Shown here: positions 9,135 through 17,490 of the stretch, one piece after another
Numbering within the stretch: position 1 is the stretch's first letter
Layout: each line of letters opens with the position of its first letter
Assembly: GCA_018266435.1 (NCBI GenBank)
Contig: JAFEAL010000015.1
Coordinates: forward strand, 17,396-81,395
Direction: 5' to 3'
Length of the DNA: 64,000 nt
Source of the DNA: Bacteroidota bacterium
GTDB lineage: Bacteria; Bacteroidota; Bacteroidia; Cytophagales; Cyclobacteriaceae
Notes under the pieces: model-generated
Seen by the model: only the letters and a program-made list of their open reading frames with translations
What the model was told of the DNA's origin: nothing
The model's database searches: none
Position numbers and translations under genes: made by a program

Positions 9135-9764
9135 ATGATTATTGACCTGACCCATCCATTAAAAGATAACATCACAGTTTACCCGGGAACAATCAAGCCG
9201 AGATTTGAAGTGGGCAACACCATAGAAAAAGATGGTTTTGCCGAACTGAACATGAGTATGTGTACCCATACAGGAACACACATTGATGCACCATCGCACA
9301 TTATTAAAGGCGCAAAATCTTTGGATGCCTTTCCGGTCGATAAATTTATTGGCAGGGGTATAGTTATTGACTGCGTTAAAAAAAAATCCATTGAATTGGA
9401 TTACCTGGCTACCTATACCGATAAAATAAATAGCATAGAGTTCATTCTTTTTTACACCGGATGGCAGAATAAATGGAACACACCCAATTATTTTGATCCA
9501 TTCCCTACGCTCACTACCGAAGCTGTGCAGTGGCTGTTAAAATTTAAACTGAAAGCACTTGGCTTTGATGCCATTTCAGTAGATGCCATGCAAGAGGAAA
9601 CTTTGCCTAACCATCACTTGTTGCTCCCAAAAGAAGTTCTCATTATTGAAAACATGACAAACCTCGATCAATTGATCGGAAAAGAATTTGAACTGAATTG
9701 CATCCCTTTGCTTATCAGTGCCGCTGACGGATCGCCTGTCAGGGCCTTTGCAAGAATTTTATAG
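9135..9764 (+). CDS. Cyclase-family metal-dependent hydrolase (kynurenine-formamidase-like)
   Basis: A 209-residue protein with the cyclase (PF04199-type) metal site HTGTHIDAPSH: His45, His49, Asp51 and His55. N-terminal DLTHPLKDNITVYPG and C-terminal LLISAADGSPVRAFA segments are also typical. Family members hydrolyse N-formylkynurenine or related amides and esters. No other tryptophan-degradation gene is nearby, so the substrate is uncertain. It follows the CoA-binding gene by 70 bp on the same strand and converges on the next gene. Confidence 0.8.
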   Translation: MIIDLTHPLKDNITVYPGTIKPRFEVGNTIEKDGFAELNMSMCTHTGTHIDAPSHIIKGAKSLDAFPVDKFIGRGIVIDCVKKKSIELDYLATYTDKINSIEFILFYTGWQNKWNTPNYFDPFPTLTTEAVQWLLKFKLKALGFDAISVDAMQEETLPNHHLLLPKEVLIIENMTNLDQLIGKEFELNCIPLLISAADGSPVRAFARIL

Positions 9765-9808
9765 TAACAAAAAACAACAGGTTAAAAAAATACTAAACAG
9801 GTTGTTAG

Positions 9809-10273
9809 TTATTTTTTCGGATAAATAGCTACGGCAGAAACACAAACTATTTTCCATTTGCCGTCTTTCTTTTCAAGCACGCGTACCTGCGAAGTATCAT
9901 CGTGGTCTATCTCATCTTTTACTTTTTGGATAAACCTTACGTAAGCGCTATTGCCATAAATTTTTACATACTTCCACTCGTTGGTAATTTCTGCCCGCGA
10001 GGGTCTGGCTGTTTTAAAGTAGTGATCAAAGTTTTTGTTAATGGCCTCCCATCCGTCTACAAAACTAGCCCAGGTAGAGTCAGCGTAAGACCAATATGCA
10101 TGAGGAACTTTCCACCAGCAATTTTCCCAGTTCTTTCGATCTACTGTGAAGTACGAGTACGTTTCTTGGGCAATTACTTCTTTGATGGCGGCCTCATCAG
10201 CTTGGCCCAATACCGGGTTGGCAGTCAGGCTGGCCACAAAAGCCACCATTGAAAATAAGATGTTTGGTTTCAT
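9809..10273 (-). CDS. Secreted SnoaL/DUF4440-like (NTF2-fold) protein
   Basis: A 154-residue protein with a signal peptide (MKPNILFSMVAFVAS...VLGQ) followed by one cone-shaped NTF2-like domain. It begins with a helix (DEAAIKEVIAQETYSYF) and ends with sheet strands (RVLEKKDGKWKIVCVSAV), the usual DUF4440/SnoaL pattern. No catalytic residues can be assigned. It probably sits in the periplasm. It is monocistronic, between convergent and divergent neighbours. Confidence 0.68.
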   Translation of the reverse strand: MKPNILFSMVAFVASLTANPVLGQADEAAIKEVIAQETYSYFTVDRKNWENCWWKVPHAYWSYADSTWASFVDGWEAINKNFDHYFKTARPSRAEITNEWKYVKIYGNSAYVRFIQKVKDEIDHDDTSQVRVLEKKDGKWKIVCVSAVAIYPKK

Positions 10274-10413
10274 AGGATATAGCTTTTTTGATCAACAACT
10301 AAATATACTTAAATATGTTCAAATAGAGCACGCATTTTATCATTTTAGTATATGATCTAAGTCATACACGAATTAAGATTCATTTTTGAGATTGTACTTA
10401 AAAAACAACCCTT

Positions 10414-11358
10414 ATGAAAATTGACGAATATTTAGTGCCCGTTAAAAAAATGATGGTCGCTCCCGGTAAAAAAGTAAAACTAAAAGACTTTGAAACTTCC
10501 TACAAAGGCAAGGTACTCAACAAGCAAGAATCTGAATTAATGTTGCAGTCCAGTCGCAAATACTTAGCCGATGTGCAGGATAAACTTTATGCTCACAACC
10601 GCTACAGCGTGCTGATCATTCTGCAAGCGATGGATGCGGCAGGTAAAGACGGAGCGGTGAAGCACATTATGTCAGGGTTTAACCCATTAGGTGTAAAGGT
10701 GTATAGTTTTAAAGCACCTAATTCTCAGGAGTTGGATCATGATTATTTTTGGCGTCATGAGTTGGCACTGCCGGCACGCGGAGAAATTGCCATTCATAAC
10801 CGTTCGCACTATGAAAATGTGCTGGCTACAAAAGTACATCCCGAATGGATATTGAATGAAAATATTCCGGGCATTGAAACCGTAGAAAAAATAGACGGAA
10901 AATTTTGGAGAAAGCGCTACAAACAAATCAGGAGATTTGAAAAAAATCTGGCTTCAAACGGAATGGTAATCTTGAAGTTTTTTTTGAATGTTTCAAAAAA
11001 AGAACAAAAGAAGCGGTTTCTTGAGCGAATTGAAGATCCCGGAAAAAACTGGAAATTTTCGCTCTCTGACCTAAAAGAACGGGCCTTTTGGGATAACTAC
11101 CAGCGGGCTTATGAAGAGGCCTTTGAAGCTACTTCAACCGATTACGCCCCGTGGTTTGTTATACCCGCTGACGACAAATGGTTTGCGCGCTTAGCCATTG
11201 CTACGATTATATCTCAACAATTTGATAAATTGGAGCTTAGTTATCCAATCGTCAGCCAGGCGCAAAAGCAAGAACTGCAAAAAGCTAAATTGGTGCTGCT
11301 CGGTGAAGAGGATAAAAACCCCGATTCAAAAAAGAAAAAGAAAAAAACTAAAGCGTGA
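10414..11358 (+). CDS. ppk2: Polyphosphate kinase 2 family protein
   Basis: A 314-residue single-domain PPK2. The P-loop is MDAAGKDG (73-80) and the Walker-B-like segment is EIAIHNRSHYENVL (124-137), followed by the lid-region sequence ERIEDPGKNWKFSLSDL. PPK2 enzymes transfer phosphate between polyphosphate and nucleoside mono- or diphosphates. The sequence resembles the branch including AMP/ADP-phosphorylating enzymes from Cytophaga relatives, but the subclass needs alignment. It ends in a Lys-rich tail. The next gene starts within its stop codon (GTGA), so translation is probably coupled. Confidence 0.87.
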   Translation: MKIDEYLVPVKKMMVAPGKKVKLKDFETSYKGKVLNKQESELMLQSSRKYLADVQDKLYAHNRYSVLIILQAMDAAGKDGAVKHIMSGFNPLGVKVYSFKAPNSQELDHDYFWRHELALPARGEIAIHNRSHYENVLATKVHPEWILNENIPGIETVEKIDGKFWRKRYKQIRRFEKNLASNGMVILKFFLNVSKKEQKKRFLERIEDPGKNWKFSLSDLKERAFWDNYQRAYEEAFEATSTDYAPWFVIPADDKWFARLAIATIISQQFDKLELSYPIVSQAQKQELQKAKLVLLGEEDKNPDSKKKKKKTKA

Positions 11359-12512
11359 AGAGAAAATTAAGAATGGGCATGGTGGGCGGTGGGCTCACCT
11401 CCTTTATTGGCCCCGTACACCGTAAGGCACTTGCCATTGATGGTCAAATTGAGTTGGTCTGTGGTGCATTCAGCATCAACCCCAAAGAATCTAAAGAAAC
11501 CGGAGAGTCACTCTACCTCGATCCGGAACGGGTCTATGCTACGTATTCTGAGATGTTTGAAAAAGAAAAAAAAATGCCGCCAGACAAGCGAATTGATTTT
11601 GTAAGTGTGGTTACACCTAATCATGTTCACTTTGACCCCACCAAAATGGCGTTGGAGTCAGGCTTTCACGTAGTGGTAGAAAAACCCATTGCTTTTTCAC
11701 TAGCTGAAGCAAAAGTGCTTGAAAAACTGGTGAATAAGACCGGGTTAATTTTAGCGCTGGCTCATACCTATACCGGTTACCCTATGGTAAAAGAAGCAAA
11801 GCAAATTGTGAAATCAGGAAAGCTGGGCAAGATCAGAAAGGTATTTGTAGAATATCCGCAAGGTTGGCTTTCCGGTCCATTAGAGAAAGCCGGAAACATG
11901 CAAGCCTCCTGGCGTACCGACCCCAAACAATCGGGCAGGGGCGGAGCGATTGGCGACATTGGCACCCATGCGGCCAACTTAGCCGAGTACATCATCGGCT
12001 CTGACATCACCGAAGTATGCAGTATGTTAAATGCGGTGGTAGAAGGACGAATGCTCGATGATGATTGCTCAATGCTGGTTAAGTTTGATAATGGCGCATC
12101 GGGTGTATTGCTGGCCACACAAGTGGCGGCCGGTGATGAAAATAATTTAAACATTCGGGTTTATGGAGAAAAAGGCGGGTTGGAGTGGCGGCAGGAAGAG
12201 CCAAATACATTGGTTCTAAAATGGCTCGATAAACCGAAGGAAATTCTCCGAGCAGGATGGAAATATTTATCTGACGAAGCAAAGGGGTACATCCGTACCC
12301 CGCCCGGCCACCCGGAGGGCTACTTAGAAGCCTTTGCAAATATTTATCGCTCGTTTACCCATGCCATGCACGACTATAAACCCGGTAAAAAAATCGACCC
12401 CAAAAAGTATGATTTTCCCGATGTACACCACGGTGTGCGCGGTATGGTGTTTGTTGAAACAGTAGTGAAGTCAGCACACACCAGTAAAAAGTGGGTAAAA
12501 ATCCCGAAGTAA
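11355..12512 (+). CDS. Gfo/Idh/MocA-family oxidoreductase
   Basis: A 385-residue NAD(P)-dependent dehydrogenase. The N-terminal Rossmann domain has a GGG turn (11-13) and the hallmark EKP (109-111) that positions nicotinamide and substrate. The C-terminal alpha/beta domain includes GGAIGDIGTHAANLAEYI, with the likely catalytic His of this group. Family members act on sugars, inositols or their derivatives. The GTG at 11355 overlaps the PPK2 stop by 4 bp; an internal ATG at 11373 would leave only MGMVGGG, cutting into the Rossmann strand, so GTG is preferred. Confidence 0.85.
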   Translation: MKRKLRMGMVGGGLTSFIGPVHRKALAIDGQIELVCGAFSINPKESKETGESLYLDPERVYATYSEMFEKEKKMPPDKRIDFVSVVTPNHVHFDPTKMALESGFHVVVEKPIAFSLAEAKVLEKLVNKTGLILALAHTYTGYPMVKEAKQIVKSGKLGKIRKVFVEYPQGWLSGPLEKAGNMQASWRTDPKQSGRGGAIGDIGTHAANLAEYIIGSDITEVCSMLNAVVEGRMLDDDCSMLVKFDNGASGVLLATQVAAGDENNLNIRVYGEKGGLEWRQEEPNTLVLKWLDKPKEILRAGWKYLSDEAKGYIRTPPGHPEGYLEAFANIYRSFTHAMHDYKPGKKIDPKKYDFPDVHHGVRGMVFVETVVKSAHTSKKWVKIPK

Positions 12513-12546
12513 TTTAAACCATTTTTCTATTCTTGTTTCCAACTAA

Positions 12547-12554
12547 TAAATTTG
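12547..12554 (+). promoter_or_regulatory. -7 promoter element of the TerB-like gene
   Basis: TAAATTTG matches TAnnTTTG and ends 7 bp before the ATG at 12562, implying a very short leader. Confidence 0.45.
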
Positions 12555-12561
12555 CATTATT

Positions 12562-12996
12562 ATGAATGGCTTCTTTGAACACCAATACCTGTCCTACAAA
12601 AAAAATCACATCAAAAATTTACTGGCATTGGCCAAAGCCGATGGGTTTGTACATGAAAAAGAGCAGTTGATGCTTTATAAAATTGGCAAGCGCTATGGTC
12701 TGAAGGAGCGGCAAGTGAAGGAACTGATGGACAGCAACGAAAAATTTACAATCAATGTACCCGATAACTTTCATGACCAAATGAACGTGTTGTACGACCT
12801 GATGCTAATGGTATGGGCCGATGGCGTAGTGGAGAAAAAGGAAATTGCATTTTGCGAAGCTTTAGTAAAAAAATTTGGCTTGAAAAAAGACATTGTAAAG
12901 TGGTTGCTGCACGAAGTGTTTGAGAAGGGACGCTCACCGCAACCTGATGAATGGGAGGAGTTGAAAAAAGAAGCGAAGACAACTTTTGTAAAATAG
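12562..12996 (+). CDS. TerB-like (tellurite-resistance-family) helical protein
   Basis: A 144-residue all-helical protein with two internally similar segments, LALAKADGFVHEKE and MLMVWADGVVEKKE. In the TerB fold each ADG-x-x-x-x-E segment contributes acidic residues to a metal-binding centre. No other ter genes are present, so it is more likely a stand-alone TerB-fold protein than part of a tellurite-resistance operon. No signal peptide; cytoplasmic. Confidence 0.72.
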   Translation: MNGFFEHQYLSYKKNHIKNLLALAKADGFVHEKEQLMLYKIGKRYGLKERQVKELMDSNEKFTINVPDNFHDQMNVLYDLMLMVWADGVVEKKEIAFCEALVKKFGLKKDIVKWLLHEVFEKGRSPQPDEWEELKKEAKTTFVK

Positions 12997-13093
12997 TTAC
13001 GGCAACACCCCCAAACCCAGACCCCTTCATTTACGTTATCTCTTCGTAAGCATTTAATTCATTAATTTGCCATCAAATTACGGTGAGGGAATT

Positions 13094-14524
13094 ATGATTA
13101 TAGAAGAATCAAAAAAACTTTCTACCCAGGAAAAAGCATTACGCATCAATTTGAACCGCACTATCTATGGTTCTTTTGCCGAAGTGGGCGGAGGTCAGGA
13201 TACAGCAGCCAATTTTTTTAAAGTCGGGGGAGCCAGTGGCACGGTGGCTAAAACTATGTCGGCCTATGACATGAAGTTTAGCGATGCCATTTACGGTGCG
13301 TGTGATCGGTACGTGAGCGAAAGCCGCCTGATAAGCATGATTGAGCACGAGTACCAACTATTACCCGAGCGTTTGCCGCACCGCATGAGTGAAACGCGCT
13401 TTTTTGCCTTTGCCGATACCGTTGAGATATTGAATTTTGAACGCACCAACCAGGGACAAGGATGGATGGGCATGCGTTTTCAACTGGCCCCACTCGGTCC
13501 GTATAATGACTGCATTATTCATGTTAGGCTGCACGACAACGATCAGCTTCAGCAACAGGTAGCTTTGGGAATATTGGGAGTTAATTTAATCTACGCGTGT
13601 ATGTTTCTTACTAACCCCGAAGAAATCATGCTTTCACTGCTGGACGGACTGACCACGCGCAGGGCCGAGATTGATATGTTTAGAATTGAAGGCTCTGATT
13701 TTAAAAATGTAGATAACCGGTTGATGGCACTGAAGTTGGTAAAAAACGGCCTAACCAAAGCCGCCATGTTCGGTCCGGATGGGCGAGTGATGCAACCTTC
13801 TGAATGTTTGTATAAGAAGAATGTGCTTGTACTCAGAGGGCGCTTTCGCCCGGTTACGCATGTTAACGTAGATATGTTGCTTACTTCGCGCAGGCATTTT
13901 AAAAATGAAACAGACGTAGATAAGAATAAAATTATTACGATTACAGAGCTCACCCTCAATGACCTGAGCATGGATGGCAGCATTGATGAAAAGGATTTTC
14001 TATACCGAGCTGATATTATCTGCTCGTTAGGGCAAAACGTGCTCGTCTCAAATTATTTTGAGTACTACCGGTTAGTAGATTACTTATCGAAAATTACTAA
14101 AGGAAAAAAAACCGGGTTAGTGCTGGGTGTTTATGCCTTAAAAAAAGTATTTGATGAAAAAACCTACAGCAACTTACGGGGTGGAATTTTAGAATGTTTT
14201 TCTGCCCTGTTTGGAAGCAATATCAAACTATACATCTACCCGGCTTTGCGCCAGGATAATACACTTTTTACATTGGATGATTTTGAAAAAGAGTTACCCG
14301 AAAATTTAAAACCACTCTTCCGTTACCTGATGGTGAACAATAAAATGGAAGGTATTGACGATGCCAATGTGAACAACCTGAACATCATTTCTGACAATGT
14401 GCTGACCATGATCAGAAAAGGAGAAGCCGGCTGGGAAAAATATGTTCCACACAAAGTAGAAGAAGCCATCAAAGAACATGGTTTGTTTGATTACCCACAG
14501 AAAGGGGCGAAACTAGTAGCTTAG
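13094..14524 (+). CDS. Conserved cytoplasmic protein of unknown function (often misnamed TonB-dependent receptor)
   Basis: A 476-residue soluble protein without signal peptide, barrel strands or membrane helices. Distinct segments are NRTIYGSFAEVGGGQDTA, GGASGTVAKTMSAYDMK, TRFFAFADTVE, QGWMGMRFQL, GILGVNLIYACMF, VDNRLMALKLV and GRVMQPSECLYKKN. I recognise the same ordered segments from a family spread over cyanobacteria, planctomycetes and Bacteroidota. It carries unsupported names such as TonB-dependent receptor or nucleotide adenylyltransferase. The ATG at 13094 (MIIEESKKLS) is preferred to the upstream in-frame TTG at 13067. Its stop is 1 bp from the stop of the convergent gene. Confidence 0.7.
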   Translation: MIIEESKKLSTQEKALRINLNRTIYGSFAEVGGGQDTAANFFKVGGASGTVAKTMSAYDMKFSDAIYGACDRYVSESRLISMIEHEYQLLPERLPHRMSETRFFAFADTVEILNFERTNQGQGWMGMRFQLAPLGPYNDCIIHVRLHDNDQLQQQVALGILGVNLIYACMFLTNPEEIMLSLLDGLTTRRAEIDMFRIEGSDFKNVDNRLMALKLVKNGLTKAAMFGPDGRVMQPSECLYKKNVLVLRGRFRPVTHVNVDMLLTSRRHFKNETDVDKNKIITITELTLNDLSMDGSIDEKDFLYRADIICSLGQNVLVSNYFEYYRLVDYLSKITKGKKTGLVLGVYALKKVFDEKTYSNLRGGILECFSALFGSNIKLYIYPALRQDNTLFTLDDFEKELPENLKPLFRYLMVNNKMEGIDDANVNNLNIISDNVLTMIRKGEAGWEKYVPHKVEEAIKEHGLFDYPQKGAKLVA

Positions 14525-14525
14525 G

Positions 14526-15443
14526 TTATTTTACATCAAACGGAGCTGATCCGATTTTATAGTTATCGGCAAAAATTTCCATCACGTATTTTCCTGAGGT
14601 ATAGTCTGATCCCTTTTCGTAAAAGAATGTGAGTTTTTGTTTGGTGTTATCAAACAAAATATCTTGCGCTGCCGTGTAAAATTCTTCTTTGCCGTTGAGC
14701 ATAAATGTGCCAGAGCCTTTGGCTACATCAAAAATCACCTGATTATTTTCATCGGTTATACGGATGATAATTTTTTTACCTTCGATGGGCGCCACTTTGT
14801 TATCGGCCAGGTTAAATTCTACTTTTAGTTTTTGTAGTTGCCTGTTTTTAAAAGGTGAGTTACGTTCTTTGCCTTTGCTGTTTACGGCTTTAATAACAAT
14901 GTTTTCGGCTTTTAATTGCGAGGCAATGGCCACTTTGCCGGCCAGTTCTTCTTTGTTTTTAGAAAGCCGTGTGATGGAGTCGCTGAGTTTATTTTGTTTG
15001 GTTTTTAGAGTTCTGTTTTCGCTGAATAACTGGGTGTTGACATTTTTAAGTTTTTCAATTTCCTGATCTTTCAGTTTCAGCAGTTCTTGATAGCCTTCCA
15101 CTTTATCTTTTAATTCCTGCATAGCTTTGGCGCTTCGTCTGGTGCTGCGTTTTAATTCCAGTTCTACTTCGGCTTTGGCTTTTTGCAGTTCTTCCACATC
15201 GCCACCGAGTTTTTGGATTTCTGCAATTTTCTGATCCAATTGTGTTTGTATATCAGTCAGCTTTTGCATGGTAGAGGCAAGGTCTTCCTCCGTGGTGGCC
15301 AGTTGTTCTTTTACTTCAACCTTCTCCTGATAGTCGAGGTATATTTTCACACTTTGAATAGCAATGATTACCAATAGCAAAATGACGAGCCAGTTTGACT
15401 TGCCGCTCTTTATCGGTTGAGAGTTTTCTGTTGTGTCAGTCAT
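14526..15443 (-). CDS. Membrane-anchored coiled-coil protein
   Basis: A 305-residue protein: a short cytoplasmic start, a transmembrane helix (about 18-34), a long heptad-rich coiled coil (about 38-185, e.g. LKDQEIEKLKNVNTQLFSEN), then a beta-rich C-terminal domain (about 190-305) ending in DNYKIGSAPFDVK. The topology suggests a periplasmic coiled-coil stalk bearing a small beta domain. I do not recognise a named family. A -7 element lies 16 bp upstream. It converges on the preceding gene with no terminator room between them. Confidence 0.7.
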   Translation of the reverse strand: MTDTTENSQPIKSGKSNWLVILLLVIIAIQSVKIYLDYQEKVEVKEQLATTEEDLASTMQKLTDIQTQLDQKIAEIQKLGGDVEELQKAKAEVELELKRSTRRSAKAMQELKDKVEGYQELLKLKDQEIEKLKNVNTQLFSENRTLKTKQNKLSDSITRLSKNKEELAGKVAIASQLKAENIVIKAVNSKGKERNSPFKNRQLQKLKVEFNLADNKVAPIEGKKIIIRITDENNQVIFDVAKGSGTFMLNGKEEFYTAAQDILFDNTKQKLTFFYEKGSDYTSGKYVMEIFADNYKIGSAPFDVK

Positions 15444-15459
15444 AATAAAAAAATAAAGT

Positions 15460-15467
15460 CAAAGGTA
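15460..15467 (-). promoter_or_regulatory. -7 promoter element of the coiled-coil gene
   Basis: Minus-strand TACCTTTG fits TAnnTTTG, 16 bp before the ATG at 15443 and just past the stop of the upstream methyltransferase gene. Confidence 0.45.
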
Positions 15468-15471
15468 AGGA

Positions 15472-16263
15472 TTAAAGTTGCCAGGTGAAATGCTGCCGGT
15501 TTAGGTTGATGTCAAAAAATAATATGCCGCAATGAAATAAATCAATGCTGGCATATACTAAATCATGCGTGTGCAGTGCTTTCCAGGCGGTGACCATTTC
15601 GGGCGAACGGTATATGTCATCAATTACAATTATTCCCTTGTCGGCAATTCGTTTAACCAACCAGTTGAAATATCGAATGGTTGGTTCATACCGATGGTTG
15701 GCATCCATCAGCACAAAATCAAATCTGGCCGGGTGTTGCAAAAATTCAGGAAGTGTTTGGTCAATGTTTCCTTCGATCAGGTTGATATTTTTCTGGTTGA
15801 AATATTCAAAATTGGTTCGGGCTATATTAATCATGGCTTGGTTGCCTTCTAATGTAGTGATGCGGCTGTCTTTCACACGGGCTAAATACAGTGAGGTAAT
15901 GCCCATAGAGGTGCCCAACTCCAAAATATTTTTTGCTTCCAGGCTCTTGGCAATCCGGTAGTACAGTTGGCATTGCAATTCGTTATTCAGACTGGTGGCT
16001 GCTACTTGACTGATGCTGCGCTGGTCGCTGTTGAAGTGGTAAGAGGCATCGCCCATATCTTTTACAGTTACCAGCGAGTGATTGCTTAATAATTTAGCTC
16101 TCGTTTTTTCAATATCTAAAAAAAGAAGCGGATCATTTTTTTCTTTAACAACCCGGTTGTAGAAATCATAAAAAAAAGGAGAGTGAATAGAATGATCATC
16201 TACCGCATCGAGCCAATGGTTAAGAAATGATTTGATCTGAAAAAAGCTGTGCACGTTTAACAA
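15472..16263 (-). CDS. Class I SAM-dependent methyltransferase (O-methyltransferase-like)
   Basis: A 263-residue protein whose second half is a Rossmann methyltransferase: motif I ILELGTSMGITSLYLA, the acidic strand end TTLEGN, FDFVLMDANHRYE, and GIIVIDDIYRSPEM resembling the metal-site region of catechol-type O-methyltransferases. The first ~90 residues (YRVVKEKNDPLLFLDIEKTR region) form a family-specific helical lead. The substrate is unknown. It is flanked by apaG upstream and the coiled-coil gene downstream on the same strand. Confidence 0.8.
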   Translation of the reverse strand: MLNVHSFFQIKSFLNHWLDAVDDHSIHSPFFYDFYNRVVKEKNDPLLFLDIEKTRAKLLSNHSLVTVKDMGDASYHFNSDQRSISQVAATSLNNELQCQLYYRIAKSLEAKNILELGTSMGITSLYLARVKDSRITTLEGNQAMINIARTNFEYFNQKNINLIEGNIDQTLPEFLQHPARFDFVLMDANHRYEPTIRYFNWLVKRIADKGIIVIDDIYRSPEMVTAWKALHTHDLVYASIDLFHCGILFFDINLNRQHFTWQL

Positions 16264-16311
16264 ATAGAACGTAAATAAGTGAAGAGGGCTGTGGGTTACA
16301 AGAAAGTAAAA

Positions 16312-16698
16312 TCAATTTAATCGTACCGGTTCAGTCATGGTAAACTCCGGTATCACTACAAAAAACTGAGTACCGTCCAGCACCCGCTCCATCAGGTAGG
16401 TACCACTCATTTTGCCTATGCCCGATTTTAGATTGCAACCCGAGACATATTGGTGTGATTGCCCCGGCTCCAGTACGGGTTTTTGACCCACCACACCCTC
16501 ACCCTCCACTTCGCGCGATTCAAAACCCGCATCGCAGATAAGCCAGTGTCTGCGCAACAATTGAACGGTGTACTCGCTCTGGTTTTCGATGGTAATGCGA
16601 TAGGTAAACACATGGTGGTATTGTGCCGGGTTGGAGTAAGACGGCTGATACTCTGTCTCCACTGTTACTTTTACACCTTGCGTTACTTCGGCAATCAT
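16312..16698 (-). CDS. apaG: ApaG domain protein
   Basis: A 128-residue protein of full ApaG length with immunoglobulin-like beta strands and the family segments VKVTVETEYQPSYSNP, YRITIENQSEYTVQLLRRHW, GVVGQKPVLEPGQSHQYVSG and GKMSGTYLM. ApaG is linked to Co/Mg homeostasis in enterobacteria and its fold is shared with the F-box-associated domain of FBXO3. Its molecular role here is not known. It is divergent from ung with 61 bp between. Confidence 0.92.
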   Translation of the reverse strand: MIAEVTQGVKVTVETEYQPSYSNPAQYHHVFTYRITIENQSEYTVQLLRRHWLICDAGFESREVEGEGVVGQKPVLEPGQSHQYVSGCNLKSGIGKMSGTYLMERVLDGTQFFVVIPEFTMTEPVRLN

Positions 16699-16759
16699 GA
16701 CCTAAAAATATCAAATTTTTATAATTTTCGGAGGAGAACATAATAACTCCTGTTATACC

Positions 16760-17422
16760 ATGGATGTAAAAATAGCCGAATCGTGGAAATTAAAACTTCA
16801 GGCTGAATTTGACAAAGACTATTTTAACCAACTGACAACCTTTGTTAAGCACGAATACCAAACCCACACAATCTACCCGCCTGGCAAAGAAATTTTCCGC
16901 GCATTTGATTGTTGCCCCTTTGAGCAGGTAAAGGTTGTTCTCATTGGTCAGGATCCTTATCACGGAGAAGGCCAGGCAAACGGGTTATGTTTCTCCGTGC
17001 GCGAGGGTATCCGACAGCCACCTTCGTTGCAAAATATTTTCAAAGAAATACAAAATGATCTGAACAAATCCATTCCTGTTTCGGGCGACCTTGAGCGATG
17101 GGCAAAGCAAGGTGTGTTGTTGCTCAATGCAACTCTTACCGTACGAGCCTCGGCACCCGGCTCTCATCAAAACAAAGGATGGGAAGCATTTACCGATGCG
17201 GTAATCAAAATTATCTCTGAAGAAAAAAGCAACATCGTATTTTTGCTATGGGGTGCGTATGCACAAAAGAAGGGTGAGATGATTGATCGCTCAAAACATT
17301 TGGTGTTGACAAGTGCGCATCCCTCGCCCTTTTCGGTAGCACGCGGTTTTTTTGGCAGCAAGCACTTCAGTAAAACCAATGACTACCTGCGCAGCAAAGG
17401 ATTGAAGGAGATTGAATGGTGA
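16760..17422 (+). CDS. ung: Uracil-DNA glycosylase
   Basis: A 220-residue family 1 UDG that removes uracil from DNA. The water-activating motif GQDPYHGEGQANG (63-75, Asp65), the LLNATLTVR region (121-129) and the His motif HPSPFSVARG (187-196, His187) are intact, and length matches the family. It is monocistronic, divergent from apaG and convergent with lepB. Confidence 0.96.
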   Translation: MDVKIAESWKLKLQAEFDKDYFNQLTTFVKHEYQTHTIYPPGKEIFRAFDCCPFEQVKVVLIGQDPYHGEGQANGLCFSVREGIRQPPSLQNIFKEIQNDLNKSIPVSGDLERWAKQGVLLLNATLTVRASAPGSHQNKGWEAFTDAVIKIISEEKSNIVFLLWGAYAQKKGEMIDRSKHLVLTSAHPSPFSVARGFFGSKHFSKTNDYLRSKGLKEIEW

Positions 17423-17490
17423 AGCAGGAAGTTGCAGGTACAGAATTCTATACTCTAAAAACTAAGGAAGTGTAATTTTAATCTGAAACC

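Noticed and set aside
9765..9808. Imperfect ACAAC/GTTGT pairing between the convergent cyclase and SnoaL-like genes as a bidirectional terminator
   Set aside because: The stem is short and mismatched; a nearby ACAGGTT direct repeat explains the apparent symmetry.
11355..12512. Polyphosphate-linked sugar pathway from the PPK2-oxidoreductase overlap
   Set aside because: A GTGA overlap shows coupling, not a shared pathway; nothing else nearby supports a functional link.
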